A stretch of 7,765 nucleotides of DNA from an uncultured Lacibacter sp. (GTDB taxonomy: Bacteria > Bacteroidota > Bacteroidia > Chitinophagales > Chitinophagaceae): positions 1-7,765 of the forward strand of contig NZ_CAMLGT010000183.1 of assembly GCF_946479605.1 (NCBI RefSeq), given 5' to 3'. Each line of letters begins with the position of its first letter. The first letter of the stretch is position 1. The notes beneath the pieces were generated by a model. The model did no database searches and was not told where the DNA came from. It worked only from the letters and a program-made list of their open reading frames with translations. The position numbers and the translations under genes are program-made. This document shows positions 7,074 to 7,765 of this stretch, piece by piece.

Positions 7074-7454
7074 CTACTTACTTTCCGCTGCTTTTTCTTT
7101 CTTCACTAAATGTCCCTCAATAATTTCTTTGAACACTTTTTTAGGAAATGCTCCGGGTTGCATCATCGGATCCGCACCTACAGGTATAAATAAAAAAGTA
7201 GGAATACTTTGAATACCAAATACAGAAGCCAATTCCATTTCTGCTTCGGTATCAACTTTGTAGATAATCAGTTTTCCTTCATATTCTGCAGCTAATTCTT
7301 CCAGTACCGGCGCCACCATCTTACAAGGGCCGCACCAATCGGCGTAAAAGTCAATGATTGCAGGCAGTGAACCTTTATAGTTCCATTCCTTTTCTGTTTC
7401 GTAATTAAAAACCCTGTCTTTAAAATCCTTTGTGGTGAGTTTTACAGTAGCCAT
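7074..7454 (-). CDS. trxA: thioredoxin
   Basis: The 126-residue product is a single-domain cytoplasmic thioredoxin, the dithiol-disulfide carrier normally reduced by thioredoxin reductase. Visible features are the active site W-C-G-P-C-K (Cys41 and Cys44), the preceding IIDFYAD strand with the buried acidic Asp35, and the cis-proline Pro85 in SIPTFLF. A lysine-rich tail follows residue 117. It is slightly longer than E. coli thioredoxin (about 108 residues) because of a longer N-terminal loop and this tail. No signal peptide is present. The frame is open to an ATG at 7493, but those 13 extra residues are unlike the family and contain the promoter box at 7469-7476, so ATG 7454 is chosen. It converges on the kinase gene and is divergent from the sensor gene at the right edge. 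The Bacteroidota paralogue number cannot be judged, so the symbol is by family. Confidence 0.94.
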   Translation of the reverse strand: MATVKLTTKDFKDRVFNYETEKEWNYKGSLPAIIDFYADWCGPCKMVAPVLEELAAEYEGKLIIYKVDTEAEMELASVFGIQSIPTFLFIPVGADPMMQPGAFPKKVFKEIIEGHLVKKEKAAESK

Positions 7455-7468
7455 AAAATTATTTAGTG

Positions 7469-7476
7469 CAAAAGTA
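7469..7476 (-). promoter_or_regulatory. -7 promoter box of thioredoxin
   Basis: On the minus strand this reads TACTTTTG, an exact TAnnTTTG match, with 14 bases between it and ATG 7454. The start site would be near 7463, giving a leader of about 8-9 bases with no ribosome site. No TTTG is seen at the -33 position. Confidence 0.55.
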
Positions 7477-7585
7477 TTGATGATCTGTATCATGGTATGT
7501 GATAAATGTTACGGACAGCTTCAGGAAGTACATTCGTGTTGTCCGGCTTCATTGTTTGTTCAGCGGCTGTTTCTGTTAGCAGCAG

Positions 7586-7765
7586 ATGATTTATCTTGAC
7601 AAGGTGAAACTCAATTGTTACGCCCGGCCGCTTTTGCTTGTGTTCCTTTTTCTCTGCAATGCTTTGCATGCGCAGAATACTATTGGCATTCCGAATATTG
7701 TAAACTATTCCAAACAGCAGTACAATGCCGGCAGCCAAAACTGGGGAATTGTGCAGGATAAAAAC
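7586..7765 (+). CDS. N-terminus of a secreted sensor protein, probably two-component propeller / Y_Y_Y type (partial)
   Basis: Sixty codons are present and the frame stays open at the window edge; an in-frame TAG at 7577-7579 closes it upstream. From ATG 7586 the start is M-I-Y-L-D-K-V-K, then a hydrophobic core (LLLVFLFLC, residues 16-24) ending NALHAQ, a good signal peptide with cleavage near residue 29-30. GTG 7604 would give a more usual 24-residue signal peptide and is a real alternative. The mature start, NTIGIPNIVNYSKQQY then AGSQNWGIVQDKN, strongly recalls the opening of Bacteroidota periplasmic sensors with Reg_prop propeller blades and a Y_Y_Y domain, where the aromatic-x-AG-x-QNW-x-I-x-QD pattern begins the first blade. 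Such proteins often continue into a LuxR-type or histidine kinase domain, which lies outside this window. The family call is from memory of the motif. A longer minus strand frame here is an antisense shadow. The 131-base gap to thioredoxin holds no second clear promoter; TACATTCG at 7529-7536 is one mismatch from the consensus. Confidence 0.72.
   Translation, partial: MIYLDKVKLNCYARPLLLVFLFLCNALHAQNTIGIPNIVNYSKQQYNAGSQNWGIVQDKN

Noticed and set aside
7490..7738. Minus strand 82-codon frame at the right edge
   Set aside because: It lies opposite a convincing signal peptide and sensor N-terminus on the + strand, and its translation has no recognised features beyond one hydrophobic stretch.

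Overview
The window looks like ordinary chromosome from a Bacteroidota bacterium, probably of the Chitinophagaceae type. Three things point there: promoters of the TTTG / TAnnTTTG type, starts without good Shine-Dalgarno sequences, and a DUF3667 gene, a family typical of this phylum. The family-level placement is inference from protein style only. I see no mobile element, phage gene, CRISPR array or defence cassette.

Layout. Positions 1-375 hold a small stable-RNA unit on the + strand: a promoter, tRNA-Gly(GCC), a hairpin with a T-run, tRNA-Leu(UAA), a second hairpin with a T-run, and a long symmetrical hairpin. That last hairpin also ends the next gene, which converges on it. Positions 442-1281 (minus) encode a secreted protein of about 279 residues made of degenerate YD-type repeats. 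It is divergent from a three-gene + strand operon: a DUF3667 zinc-ribbon membrane protein (1355-2479), the nucleotide pyrophosphohydrolase MazG (2483-3265) and a very large multi-pass sensor histidine kinase (about 3270-7028). The gaps inside the operon are 3 and 4 bases. No response regulator is present. A thioredoxin gene (7074-7454, minus) converges on the kinase. Divergent from thioredoxin, the right edge carries the first 60 codons of a secreted sensor-type protein (7586 to beyond 7765, +). The longer open frame on the opposite strand there is a shadow.

How the genes may work together. The two tRNAs and thioredoxin are housekeeping. MazG clears non-canonical or excess NTPs. The kinase has about 12 predicted membrane spans, three extracytoplasmic segments, HAMP, HisKA and HATPase domains, with an H-box close to NtrY-type kinases. 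No ligand can be read from it. The tight DUF3667-mazG-kinase arrangement implies co-transcription but not a proven common function. The least ordinary items are the kinase architecture, the repeated tRNA-hairpin layout, the nearly leaderless promoter of the YD-repeat gene, and the edge gene that simple ORF calling misses.
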